Origin: Sphingorhabdus sp. YGSMI21 | Lineage (GTDB): Bacteria; Pseudomonadota; Alphaproteobacteria; Sphingomonadales; Sphingomonadaceae | Assembly: GCF_002776575.1 (NCBI RefSeq) | Contig: NZ_CP022548.1 | Location: forward strand, 3,797,001 to 3,861,000 | DNA: 64,000 nt | Direction of reading: 5' to 3' | Part shown: positions 7,771-15,870 of the stretch, piece by piece | How positions within the stretch are numbered: position 1 is the stretch's first letter | How the letters are laid out: every line of letters begins with the position of its first letter | The notes under the pieces: generated by a model | What the model saw: the letters and a program-made list of their open reading frames with translations, nothing else | Told to the model about the DNA's origin: nothing | Database searches by the model: none | Made by a program: the position numbers and the translations under genes

Positions 7771-8582
7771 ATGTGATACGCTGGCTCCTTGCCCTGTCGA
7801 TCCTACTGTGCGCGCCGATTGTCAACGCCCAGAGCTTTCCCGAACTCACCGGGCGTGTTGTCGATCAGGCAGATTTGCTTGATCCTGCACAGGAAGCAGA
7901 GCTCACAGCCCGGCTGGAAGCGCTGGAAAGCCAGTCCAATCGCCAGCTGGTTGTTGCCACGGTCAACAGTCTCGAAGGCTATGATATCGCCGACTATGGC
8001 TATCAGCTTGGCCGGATATGGGGCATCGGACAGGATGGAGAAGGCGAAGCGGAAAAGGACAATGGCCTGATCCTGCTGGTCGCGCCCAATGAGCGCAAGG
8101 TGCGCGTCGAAGTCGGCTATGGCCTGGAGGGCATCATGACCGACGCCCTGTCGAGCATCATCATCCAGAATGATATCCTGCCCCAGTTCCGTAATGGCGA
8201 TATGGCCGGCGGCATCATTGCCGGCGTCGACCGGATTTCGAACCAACTGGTGCTGCCGGAGGAAGAAGCGCTCGCGGTGGCGCAGCAGGCCAGTCAGCAA
8301 GCCAGCAAAGGCGATGGCGAGAATATGGGCCTTATGGTCTTCTGGATTTTCGTCCTGATTTTCTTCGTCATCATCCCGATGTTCTCCAACCGCGGTGGCA
8401 AACGCTATCGGCGTGGTTCCGGCCCGGTCGTTATCTGGGGCGGCGGAGGCGGCTGGGGTGGCGGCAGCGGCTGGGGTGGCGGCAGCGGCGGTTCCGGCTT
8501 CGGCGGCGGCGGATTTGGTGGCGGCGGCTTTGGCGGCGGCGGCGGCAGCTTTGGCGGCGGCGGCGCTTCGGGAGGATGGTGA
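7767..8582 (+). CDS. YgcG-type TPM-domain protein with glycine-rich tail
   Basis: 271 residues. A signal peptide (MNVIRWLLALSILLCAPIVNA) leads into a TPM domain with TGRVVDQADLLDPAQEAEL, RQLVVATVNSLEGYDIADYG, NGLILLVAPNERKVRVEVGYG and an acidic stretch EGEAEKD. One membrane segment (LMVFWIFVLIFFVIIPMF, about 190-207) precedes a long Gly/Trp/Phe/Ser-rich tail. This is the classic YgcG layout, a secreted TPM domain anchored by its C-terminal helix. It is translationally coupled at both ends. Confidence 0.9.
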   Translation: MNVIRWLLALSILLCAPIVNAQSFPELTGRVVDQADLLDPAQEAELTARLEALESQSNRQLVVATVNSLEGYDIADYGYQLGRIWGIGQDGEGEAEKDNGLILLVAPNERKVRVEVGYGLEGIMTDALSSIIIQNDILPQFRNGDMAGGIIAGVDRISNQLVLPEEEALAVAQQASQQASKGDGENMGLMVFWIFVLIFFVIIPMFSNRGGKRYRRGSGPVVIWGGGGGWGGGSGWGGGSGGSGFGGGGFGGGGFGGGGGSFGGGGASGGW

Positions 8583-9259
8583 TGGCTAAAGTCAATCAGT
8601 TCACCCCGGACGACCACAAGATTGTCACGTCCGCAGTCTCGCAGGCCGAGAAAACGACCGATGGCGAAATCGTTACCATCGTGACCGGCGAATCCGACCA
8701 TTATGGTGATGTCGCATGGGCGATATCCGGTCTGGTGGCGCTGACCGCCCTGCTGGTGATCAGCCTGTTTCCGGAAGTCTATCTCGGCATCATCGACTGG
8801 ATGGCCGGCGGCTGGAGCGGTATCACCGCCCTGCCCTATTGGGCGCTGTTCATCTTCGCAGCGTTAAAATTTTTTGGTACGCGCCTGATCCTGATCTGGA
8901 AGCCGCTGCTTTTCCTGCTCATCCCGCCACCGATCAAGAAATCACGGGTGCGCAAGCGGGCGATATCCCTGTTCCGGGTGTCCACGGATCATCGCACGGT
9001 CGGGCGGACCGGCATATTGCTCTATCTGTCGATGCGTGAACATCGCGCGGAAATCGTGGCTGATGAGGCTATTGTCGCCAAGGTGGAACCGGACATCTGG
9101 GGCGAAGCGATGGTCGGCATGATCGATCTGGTGCGCGCCGGCACGCCGGGCGAAGGCATGGCCGAAGCGGTCCGCCAGATGGGCATCGTCCTTGCCGAGC
9201 ATTTTCCGAAAACCGACCAGAATCCCAACGAACTGCCGGACCGGCTGATCGAACTCTGA
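8582..9259 (+). CDS. TPM-domain integral membrane protein
   Basis: 225 residues from ATG 8582, preferred over ATG 8576 because GGAGG at 8571-8575 is 6 bases upstream of it. The ATG overlaps the previous stop by one base (TGATG). The N-terminal half has FTPDDHKIVTSAVSQAEKTTDGEIV-like TPM sequence split by two or three hydrophobic segments (about 40-62, 77-94, 100-116). The C-terminal half returns to TPM motifs (GRTGILLYLSMREHRAEIVAD). This split-domain membrane version usually accompanies LemA and YgcG. The three probably act together at the inner membrane. Confidence 0.85.
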   Translation: MAKVNQFTPDDHKIVTSAVSQAEKTTDGEIVTIVTGESDHYGDVAWAISGLVALTALLVISLFPEVYLGIIDWMAGGWSGITALPYWALFIFAALKFFGTRLILIWKPLLFLLIPPPIKKSRVRKRAISLFRVSTDHRTVGRTGILLYLSMREHRAEIVADEAIVAKVEPDIWGEAMVGMIDLVRAGTPGEGMAEAVRQMGIVLAEHFPKTDQNPNELPDRLIEL

Positions 9260-9340
9260 CATTCCCTTCGCCTTGAGCTTGTCGACGGTCGGTTTTTGCG
9301 GCAGGCGTGCTTCATCGGGCTCAGCAAGAACGGGATAAAT

Positions 9341-9853
9341 ATGTCGGAAAATATCGAAGTCATGTGGGAAGGCCGTTTCATTACGGCCAAGCGCGAAGGC
9401 AAGTGGGAATATGTTTCGCGCAGCCGCGGTATCAAGGCGGCGGTCATCCTGGCGATTGACGATGGTCATGTCCTGCTGGTCGAACAATTTCGCGTTCCGC
9501 TTGGCAAATATTGCATAGAATTGCCTGCCGGACTTGTCGGCGATCATGACGAGAATGCCGAAGAAGACAGCGCCATTGCGGCGATCCGCGAACTGGAGGA
9601 AGAAACCGGCTATCGCGCGGAGACCATGGAGGATTGCGGCGAATATTATTCTTCGCCCGGAATGGTTTCGGAAAGCTTTTCCCTGTTCAGGGCCAGCGGT
9701 TTGACCAAGGTCGGTGATGGCGGCGGCGTGGACGGAGAAAATATTGTCGTCCACCGTGTCGCCCTGAGCGGGCTGACGGATTTCATCGAAAACAAACGCA
9801 GCGAAGGCGCCGGTATCGACGTCAAGCTGCTGATGTTTCTACAGCTGGCTTGA
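9341..9853 (+). CDS. NUDIX hydrolase, ADP-ribose pyrophosphatase type
   Basis: 170 residues from ATG 9341 (MSENIEVMWEGRF). The chain contains FRVPLGKYCIELPAGLVG and a NUDIX box ending RELEEETGY. Between the box glycine and the first glutamate there are seven residues rather than the canonical five, so the box has a two-residue insertion. The fold and the ELPAGL motif match ADP-ribose/ADP-sugar pyrophosphatases (NudF-like), which hydrolyse ADP-ribose to AMP and ribose 5-phosphate. It is a single gene with no obvious operon partner. Confidence 0.88.
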   Translation: MSENIEVMWEGRFITAKREGKWEYVSRSRGIKAAVILAIDDGHVLLVEQFRVPLGKYCIELPAGLVGDHDENAEEDSAIAAIRELEEETGYRAETMEDCGEYYSSPGMVSESFSLFRASGLTKVGDGGGVDGENIVVHRVALSGLTDFIENKRSEGAGIDVKLLMFLQLA

Positions 9854-9890
9854 ATATTTCGGCATTGCTCCCTGCGCAGGCAGGTAGCGG

Positions 9891-10169
9891 CTAGCGGAAA
9901 TTATCGGCGTAAGCCTGTATTTTCAGCGTCTTGTGCGGCGTGGGAATGACCGCATAGGCAATTGCATGCTTGTCGGCATAGGCCTTGGCCGCGTCGCAGC
10001 TGTCAAAAGTCAGCTTTACCTGCCGCTGGGTATCGCCGGATCCAGCCCAACCGGTCAGCGGATCAGGCTTGCGCGGTTCCGCCGGCTCGAATTCCAGCAC
10101 CCATTTGTCGGTCAGCGCCCTGCCCGACTGCATGGCGTTTCTGGGGATCTGATAAATTCTTGCAGCCAT
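9891..10169 (-). CDS. NDUFS4-like NADH dehydrogenase accessory subunit
   Basis: 92 residues. The pattern RIYQIPRNAMQSGRA near the start and WVLEFEPAEPRKPDPLTGW with GSGDTQRQVKLTF are typical of the ETC complex I NDUFS4-like family, an alphaproteobacterial and mitochondrial accessory subunit of NADH:ubiquinone oxidoreductase. It would bind the peripheral arm on the cytoplasmic side. It lies 24 bases downstream of ispB on the same strand. The ispB product feeds ubiquinone synthesis, so the pairing is functionally sensible, though this may be coincidence. Confidence 0.9.
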   Translation of the reverse strand: MAARIYQIPRNAMQSGRALTDKWVLEFEPAEPRKPDPLTGWAGSGDTQRQVKLTFDSCDAAKAYADKHAIAYAVIPTPHKTLKIQAYADNFR

Positions 10170-10193
10170 AATCTGTTCCTGTCTTGCACCGGC

Positions 10194-11207
10194 TCAATAG
10201 GCGCGGGAAATGGCAAATTCAACTGCTTCGGTCATCGCGTCCTTCGCTTTGCCCGCAGCGAATATACCGAGTGCGTCAATTGCCCGCTGACCATAGTGGC
10301 GGGCCCGCGACATCGTGTCGTCCATGGCTCCGGTTGCGTGGATCAACGCAGTCGCCCGGGCGAGATCGTCATCGGACGATTTATGCCCAATGATCGCGTC
10401 TTTCCAGAATTTGCGCTCCTCGTCATTGCCGCGGGCATAGGCCAGTATGACCGGCAGCGTCACCTTGCCTTCGCGGAAATCGTCGCCGGCATCCTTGCCC
10501 ATGGTTTCGCGATCGGATGAATAGTCGATCGCGTCATCGACCAGCTGAAAGGCTATGCCCAGATTGCGGCCATAGCTGTCCAGCGCCAGTTCGACTTCGT
10601 CGTCGCATTCCGCGACCACGGCGGAAATCCGGCTGGCCGCTGCGAACAGGGCAGCTGTCTTGGCGCCAATGATATCGAGATAGCGGTCTTCATTGGTTTC
10701 GATCTTGCGCTGCGCGGTCAACTGGTTGACTTCGCCTTCGGCGATGACAGCAGAAGCATTGGACAATATCTTCAGCACTTTGAGCGAGCCGTCCTCGACC
10801 ATCAGCTCGAACGAGCGGCTGAACAGGAAGTCACCGACCAGAACGGTCGCTGGATTACCAAAAATGAGATTAGCGGCGGTTTTTCCGCGCCGCATGTCGG
10901 AGCCGTCGACCACATCATCATGCAACAGGGTCGCGGTGTGAATGAACTCGACCGCTGCCGCGAGCTTGAAATGGCGGTCTCCAGGATAGCCAATCAGCTT
11001 CGCCGCGGCCAGCGTCAGCATAGGACGCATCCGCTTGCCGCCGCCTGCGATCAGATGGCCGGCCAGTTCGGGGATCAGCGGTATTTCGGACTGCATCCGG
11101 TCCAGAATCACGCTGTTGACCTGGTTCATGTCGCTGGCGACCAGTGACATGATGGGTTCTAGTGAAGGCGCGTTATCCCGCCCGATATGATGGACCGTTG
11201 CTGACAT
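10194..11207 (-). CDS. ispB: Long-chain polyprenyl diphosphate synthase (ubiquinone side chain)
   Basis: 337 residues from ATG 11207 (MSATVHHIG). It contains GGGKRMRP, the first aspartate-rich motif HDDVVDGSDMRRG (Asp97, Asp98, Asp101) and the second motif QLVDDAIDY (Asp224, Asp225, Asp228). The enzyme elongates farnesyl or geranylgeranyl diphosphate with isopentenyl diphosphate to the C40-C50 chain used for ubiquinone. The exact chain length cannot be read from sequence by eye. It is divergent from chorismate mutase with about 115 bases between them. Confidence 0.92.
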   Translation of the reverse strand: MSATVHHIGRDNAPSLEPIMSLVASDMNQVNSVILDRMQSEIPLIPELAGHLIAGGGKRMRPMLTLAAAKLIGYPGDRHFKLAAAVEFIHTATLLHDDVVDGSDMRRGKTAANLIFGNPATVLVGDFLFSRSFELMVEDGSLKVLKILSNASAVIAEGEVNQLTAQRKIETNEDRYLDIIGAKTAALFAAASRISAVVAECDDEVELALDSYGRNLGIAFQLVDDAIDYSSDRETMGKDAGDDFREGKVTLPVILAYARGNDEERKFWKDAIIGHKSSDDDLARATALIHATGAMDDTMSRARHYGQRAIDALGIFAAGKAKDAMTEAVEFAISRAY

Positions 11208-11323
11208 GTTGCACCGGATGTGGCAATTCACTAGGGATAAGGCAAGTGAAATCAGGCCATATTCGGTTGCGTCCCGTGCATGAGACGGCGAAATCGAAAC
11301 AGGCGGAAACGGGGCAGCGCAAA

Positions 11324-11608
11324 ATGGATGAAAAGCTTAAGCAATATCGCGAAAGCATCAACAATATCGATGCCGCGCTGGTGTTCATGCTTGCCGAACG
11401 GTTCAAGGTAACCCAGGCGGTCGGCGAATATAAGGCCAAGAACCAGCTGCCTCCCGCCGACGGCGCGCGCGAAAAGGAACAGATCGCCCGCCTGCGTCAG
11501 CTCGCCAGCGACGCCAATCTCGACCCCGAATTTTCCGAAAAATTCCTGCGTTTCATCATTGATGAAGTGATTCGCCACCATGAACGGATCAAGGCAGAGG
11601 CCGACTAG
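11324..11608 (+). CDS. Chorismate mutase (AroQ type)
   Basis: 94 residues from ATG 11324 (MDEKLKQYRESI). The AroQ pattern is visible: R8, NIDAALVFMLAERFKVTQAVGEYK, REKEQIARLRQLA and FIIDEVIRHHERIK. The all-helical enzyme converts chorismate to prephenate for phenylalanine and tyrosine synthesis. A frame open upstream to 11162 exists but adds unrelated residues. It is convergent with the histidine kinase, whose stop overlaps this one by 4 bases. Confidence 0.9.
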   Translation: MDEKLKQYRESINNIDAALVFMLAERFKVTQAVGEYKAKNQLPPADGAREKEQIARLRQLASDANLDPEFSEKFLRFIIDEVIRHHERIKAEAD

Positions 11609-12924
11609 GCCTCCACCCGTTCCGACTTCGGCAGTCGCAGGCGCACCAGCAGGCCGCCGAGATCTTCGCTTTCCTCAAGCGATACCGAGCCTTCGTATAT
11701 CTCCGCGACATCCCGGACGATGGCCAGACCGAGCCCGGTTCCGGGCTTGCCGCTGTCGAGCCGCACGCCGCGGTCGAATATGCGTTGGCGTTCCGCTTCG
11801 GGAATGCCGCGGCCGTCATCCTCGATCAGCAGCTCGACAAATTCGTCCCCGCTTTCGACCGTGATGAAGACGCTGCCGCCGCCATATTTGGCGGCATTTT
11901 CGACGAGATTCCCGATCATTTCGTCGAGATCCTGACGCTCGACCGACGCGACCGCATCCTTGTCGCCGTCGATATCGATCCGGACATGCGGATAGAGCCG
12001 CCCGACTGCGCGTTCGACGGCCTGCAGGCTTTGCCAGACTTTCGCCCTGCTGTGCGCATGGCCGCGCCGGCCCACCGCCCGGGCGCGGGCCAGATGGTGA
12101 TCGACCTGCCGCCGCATGACACCGGCCTCGCGGATCACCGTATCGGCCAGATCATCGGCCTTGGCGGTGGCGCTGTTCATGATCACCGTCAGCGGGGTTT
12201 TCAGCGCGTGGGCAAGATTGCCGGCGTGGCGCCGCGCCTCCTCTGCCTGCTTCTCATTATGGTCGAGCAAGGCGTTGAGTTCATCGACCATCGGCGTGAC
12301 CTCGATCGGCATCGGTTCGACCACCCGGCGCTGCTGGCCGGTCCGCATGGCCGCGATGGCGCTGCGGATCTTGCGCAACGGCCAGAGACCGTAAAGCGTC
12401 TGCAGCGCCGCCATGCCGATCAGGCCGAGCGCCAGTATCAGGAAACTGTTGACCAGTATCGACCGGATATTGGCGATCTGGCCGTCCAGACCGTCGCGGC
12501 TTTGCGCCACCTGGAACAGCCATTTCGTGTCACTGTCGGGCAGGATGATCGTGCGCTCGAGCACGCGCAGCGGCTCGTCGGGGAACTGGTTGCTGTCATA
12601 AATATGGGTTTCGCGGTCATCATGGGCGATGTTCGAGACCAGCGTCCGGTCCCACAGCGAGCGCGAGGGAAAATCGTCGTGACCCTTGCCGCTGATCTGC
12701 CAGTAAAGCCCGCTATTGGGTTCGAGAAAGCGCTGGTCACCGAGCGGCCGGTTGAGGAATACCTCGCCATCCGGCCCGATTTCAGCCGAGGCGATCATCG
12801 CCGTCAGCACATATTCCAGCTGATTGTCGAAATTACGGGTAACCGCGTCGTTCAGCACCCGGTCCAGCGCGAAGCCGCCCCCGAACAGCAGGATCACGAT
12901 CCAGGCCGCAGCGATGCCGATCAT
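11605..12924 (-). CDS. PhoQ-like sensor histidine kinase
   Basis: 439 residues from ATG 12924. A membrane segment at the start (about 3-20), a sensor region of about 130 residues and a second segment (about 157-177) precede the kinase core: phosphoacceptor HALKTPL (His239), DEMIGNLVENAAKYG, EDDGRGIP and GTGLGLAIV. The HALKTP acceptor resembles PhoQ. The same frame stays open upstream to the response-regulator stop (SLNEPAQIDRLLEEKAP...) without ATG, GTG or TTG. A CTG at 13023 overlapping that stop would add 33 residues, so the true start is uncertain. It follows its response regulator. Confidence 0.92.
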   Translation of the reverse strand: MIGIAAAWIVILLFGGGFALDRVLNDAVTRNFDNQLEYVLTAMIASAEIGPDGEVFLNRPLGDQRFLEPNSGLYWQISGKGHDDFPSRSLWDRTLVSNIAHDDRETHIYDSNQFPDEPLRVLERTIILPDSDTKWLFQVAQSRDGLDGQIANIRSILVNSFLILALGLIGMAALQTLYGLWPLRKIRSAIAAMRTGQQRRVVEPMPIEVTPMVDELNALLDHNEKQAEEARRHAGNLAHALKTPLTVIMNSATAKADDLADTVIREAGVMRRQVDHHLARARAVGRRGHAHSRAKVWQSLQAVERAVGRLYPHVRIDIDGDKDAVASVERQDLDEMIGNLVENAAKYGGGSVFITVESGDEFVELLIEDDGRGIPEAERQRIFDRGVRLDSGKPGTGLGLAIVRDVAEIYEGSVSLEESEDLGGLLVRLRLPKSERVEA

Positions 12925-13019
12925 CCGGCGACCGAGCGATCCGGTGGTCTGCGTGCCTAGCCGAGATTGGGTTGCCGGTGCCTTTTCTTCGAGCAGACGA
13001 TCTATCTGGGCCGGTTCAT

Positions 13020-13685
13020 TCAGGCTTCGGGATCCTCTAGACTATAGCCAAGCCCCCGGATCGTGGAAATGACCTCGGCGCCCAGCTTCTTGCGGATGCG
13101 GGTCACAAATACCTCGATCGTGTTGGAATCGCGGTCGAAATCCTGATCGTAAATATGCTCGATCAGTTCGGTCCGCGACACGACCTTGCCCTTGTGGTGC
13201 ATCAGATAGGAGAGAAGCTTATATTCCTGGGCGGTGAGCTTGACCGGACTGCCGTCGAGCGTGACCTTGCCGGACCGCGTGTCGAGACGCACATTGCCGG
13301 CGGTCAGCTCCGAAGAGGCATTGCCCGAAGCGCGGCGGATAAGCGCGCGCAGCCGGGCGATCAGTTCCTCGGTCTGGAAAGGCTTGGCCAGATAGTCATC
13401 GGCGCCGGCATCCAGACCGGCGACCTTGTCCGACCAGCTGTCGCGGGCGGTCAATACCAGCACCGGAAAATTACGCTCTTCCTTGCGCCAGCGATCGAGC
13501 ACGGTCAGTCCGTCGATTTCGGGCAGGCCGAGATCCAGAATGACCGCGTCATAATCCTCGGTCGAGCCCATGAAATGGCCGTCCTCACCGTCTGTCGACA
13601 GGTCGATGGCATAGCCATTGGCTTCCAGTGTCGATTTGAGCTGCTGACCCAGCGTAGGTTCGTCTTCAACGATCAAGACGCGCAT
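13020..13685 (-). CDS. OmpR/PhoB family response regulator, PhoP-like
   Basis: 221 residues. The receiver domain has the acidic pair VEDEP (7-9), phosphoacceptor Asp51 in LDLGLPEIDG, the LTARD threonine near 79 and Lys101 in LAKPF. The C-terminal winged helix (about 125-218) includes LTAQEYKLLSYLMHHKG and the recognition region DRDSNTIEVFVTRIRKKL, then STIRGLGYSLE. Genes run regulator then kinase, with the PepSY-like gene upstream on the same strand, an arrangement common for PhoPQ-like systems that sense divalent cations or antimicrobial peptides. That signal is inferred only. Confidence 0.95.
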   Translation of the reverse strand: MRVLIVEDEPTLGQQLKSTLEANGYAIDLSTDGEDGHFMGSTEDYDAVILDLGLPEIDGLTVLDRWRKEERNFPVLVLTARDSWSDKVAGLDAGADDYLAKPFQTEELIARLRALIRRASGNASSELTAGNVRLDTRSGKVTLDGSPVKLTAQEYKLLSYLMHHKGKVVSRTELIEHIYDQDFDRDSNTIEVFVTRIRKKLGAEVISTIRGLGYSLEDPEA

Positions 13686-13783
13686 GCTTGTCCTCCGAAA
13701 TAATGCCTGATTTTCAGGAATAGCCTATATCACCATCCCCCAAAGGCACAATGATATTAGAAAATTGCGACTGTCGCTGCTGA

Positions 13784-14089
13784 TCAGCGGGACTGGCGCA
13801 ATATGGTGCCGGTCCGGCCATCGACGTCAACGAATATCACCCGGCCGTCACGGATGAATTTCAGCCGGTAGACCTGCGCGCCGGGATCAAATTCGGGACC
13901 GATATATTCGCTGTCACCCATTTGCGGCAAAATCCGGTTTTCGATCGAGCGGATCGACTTCACCTTGCCCGCCATCATCTGGGCGCGCGCCTCATTCTGC
14001 TCGCCACGACGGTCCGCAGCAGAGGCTTGCGGCGCGATGGCCGACACACCAAGCGCCAGGAGGGGCAAAAAGGCAGTTATTTTCAACAT
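13784..14089 (-). CDS. Secreted PepSY-like protein
   Basis: 101 residues from ATG 14089, which lies 6 bases after GGAGG; the GTG at 14095 would be too close to that site. A signal peptide (MLKITAFLPLLALGVSAIAPQASA) is followed by one PepSY-like unit ending VYRLKFIRDGRVIFVDVDGRTGTILR. PepSY units bind or inhibit proteases and often occur as small periplasmic proteins encoded next to OmpR-type two-component genes. It is about 100 bases upstream of the response regulator on the same strand and may be co-transcribed or a target. Confidence 0.78.
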   Translation of the reverse strand: MLKITAFLPLLALGVSAIAPQASAADRRGEQNEARAQMMAGKVKSIRSIENRILPQMGDSEYIGPEFDPGAQVYRLKFIRDGRVIFVDVDGRTGTILRQSR

Positions 14090-14155
14090 CAGCACCCTCC
14101 TAGGCCCGGTGGTTTTAACATCACGTGAATAAGGTTTGTCTCGGCAAGTATAGAA

Positions 14156-14869
14156 TTATCGGGTCATTTCATAGGTGATATTGAGCGAAACGACGGTTCC
14201 GACCTGCCCCGGAGCAACCGGCGGCGCGGACGAGGAAGCAGAAGCCTCCATCCGCATCATCGGTGCATCGGATTGATGCGACATGCCTTCGCTGATCGAA
14301 AGCACCCGAACACCGCTATATCCTTCTGCCCGGGCATAGCCCATGGCGCGTGCCTTGGCATTAGCAAGCGCCCGTTCCCGCGCGAGATCCTTCAACTTGC
14401 TGTCATCGCTGATCGAGAAAGACGGCCCGTTCAAATTGGTCGCACCGCTGCTGACAATCGCATCGAGAATTTCACCCAGCTTCGATATGTCATTCACCGT
14501 TGCCGAGACCTGATTGGAAACGACATAGCCGACAAAGCGGTTCTGCCGGCTTTCCTGGTCATAGTCATAATCGGCGCGAAGATTGATGCCGGTGGTCTGA
14601 ATGTCCTTTTCGGCGATGCCGAGTGATTTGAGCCGGTTCATGACCGCCCGGGCCTGGACCGAGTTCTGGCGCAGCGCCTCGGTCGCCGTTTTCGCCCGGG
14701 TTTCAACGCCGGTGCTGAACATCGCCGTATCCGGCGCGCTGTCGACCTGTTCCGATACGCTCAGCTCAATCACCGGGTTCTGGGCGACAATTTCGACATT
14801 CGCGGCCTGCGCCATAGTGATCGGGCTCAGGGCCAGAGCCGCTCCGGCCAGTAAAATTGGGAATTTCAT
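14156..14869 (-). CDS. SIMPL (DUF541) domain periplasmic protein
   Basis: 237 residues from ATG 14869. That start is chosen because GGAG sits 6 bases upstream, inside the alternative upstream ATG. The signal peptide MKFPILLAGAALALSPITMAQA is followed by a SIMPL domain: AMFSTGVETRAKTATEAL, GIAEKDIQTTGINLRADYDYD, FVGYVVSNQVSATVND and ARERALANAKARAMGYA. SIMPL proteins are periplasmic or outer-membrane proteins of poorly defined function; some are linked to oxidative stress. It is 16 bases downstream of the class IV aminotransferase gene, so the two may form an operon. Confidence 0.9.
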   Translation of the reverse strand: MKFPILLAGAALALSPITMAQAANVEIVAQNPVIELSVSEQVDSAPDTAMFSTGVETRAKTATEALRQNSVQARAVMNRLKSLGIAEKDIQTTGINLRADYDYDQESRQNRFVGYVVSNQVSATVNDISKLGEILDAIVSSGATNLNGPSFSISDDSKLKDLARERALANAKARAMGYARAEGYSGVRVLSISEGMSHQSDAPMMRMEASASSSAPPVAPGQVGTVVSLNITYEMTR

Positions 14870-14885
14870 GATGTTCTCCATTGAT

Positions 14886-15752
14886 TCAGTTCGTTGTAGA
14901 CGAAGCTCTCTGAACGGCGGCTAAATAGTTTTGCCGGATCTTCCCGGTTTTTTCTCCCGGTCGTCCGTCACCGATCCTGTGGCCGTCGATCTCGACGACC
15001 GGCATGACCAGCAATGTGGACGATGTCACAAAGGCTTCCGCCGCATTTTTTGCCTCGTCTATGGAGAAAGCGCGCTCTTCGATTGTTAGTTCCATCAATT
15101 TCGCCTGCTCGAGCATTTCGATACGGGTGACGCCGGGCAGGATGCGACGATCAAGCTGATGCGAAATCAGCACGCCGTCCTGGCTGATGATGTAGGCATT
15201 CTGGGACGTTCCTTCGGTAATCATATCGCCATGCGCCATCCATGCATCATCGACTCCGGCTGCCATCGCCTCCATTTTCATGAGCGACGCGTAAAGCAGC
15301 TGGGTGGTCTTGATGTCGCATCTCTGCCAGCGCAGGTCAGGGCGTGTAATGATTGTCATGCCGCGGTCGGCCATCGGGTTGGCGACCAGCACCCGGGGCT
15401 GGGCAAAGGCGAATATTGTCGGGGCGGTATCCGGGCTGGGCCAGCGATAATCCCGCTCGTCCATCACCCCGCGCGATATCTGCAGATAGACCACGCCTTC
15501 CTGCAAATCATTTTGCGCCACCAGATTCCGCGACATGGCCGACCAGTCGGCAGAGGCATTGATCGAAAGCTCGCCGAGCGATCGTTCAAGCCGGCTGACA
15601 TGACGATCCATATCGATCAGGCGGCCATTGATCACCGAGATCACCTCATAGACGGCATCGGAAAACAGCAGGCCACGGTCAAAAATCGAGATTTTGGCAG
15701 AAGACTTGGAGACATATTCGCCATTCAGATAGATTATATCCAATTTTTCCAC
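14886..15752 (-). CDS. Class IV aminotransferase, D-amino-acid transaminase type
   Basis: 288 residues from GTG 15752 (V/MEKLDIIYLNGEYV), chosen over an ATG further upstream because a G-rich ribosome site precedes it and homologues as I recall them begin at this point. The fold-type IV PLP pattern is present: ISIFDRGLLFSDAVYEV, the Schiff-base lysine in CDIKTTQLL, and EGTSQNAYI with RRILPGVTR. It would interconvert D-alanine and D-glutamate for peptidoglycan. A branched-chain or aminodeoxychorismate lyase role is less likely given the FDRGLLFSDAVYEV stretch. Confidence 0.88.
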   Translation of the reverse strand: MEKLDIIYLNGEYVSKSSAKISIFDRGLLFSDAVYEVISVINGRLIDMDRHVSRLERSLGELSINASADWSAMSRNLVAQNDLQEGVVYLQISRGVMDERDYRWPSPDTAPTIFAFAQPRVLVANPMADRGMTIITRPDLRWQRCDIKTTQLLYASLMKMEAMAAGVDDAWMAHGDMITEGTSQNAYIISQDGVLISHQLDRRILPGVTRIEMLEQAKLMELTIEERAFSIDEAKNAAEAFVTSSTLLVMPVVEIDGHRIGDGRPGEKTGKIRQNYLAAVQRASSTTN

Positions 15753-15870
15753 CCGCCCCCGAAATAGCCTCTGCATTGCTAACAATCCGATATGGCGCGG
15801 CAGGTCAATGGCGTTTGTTTAAAAGAGAAGACTTGAGCCCGGGCCCGCTTGGCCCTAACGCGCGGTAACC

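Noticed and set aside
8440..8575. Tandem repeat or CRISPR-like array
   Set aside because: The GGCGGC-rich stretch encodes the glycine-rich tail of the YgcG-type protein; there are no spacers.
8405..8701. Proline-rich ORF on the minus strand
   Set aside because: It is the reverse complement of the glycine-rich tail and has no ribosome site.
11162..11323. N-terminal extension of chorismate mutase
   Set aside because: It overlaps the ispB start region and has no similarity to the AroQ fold.
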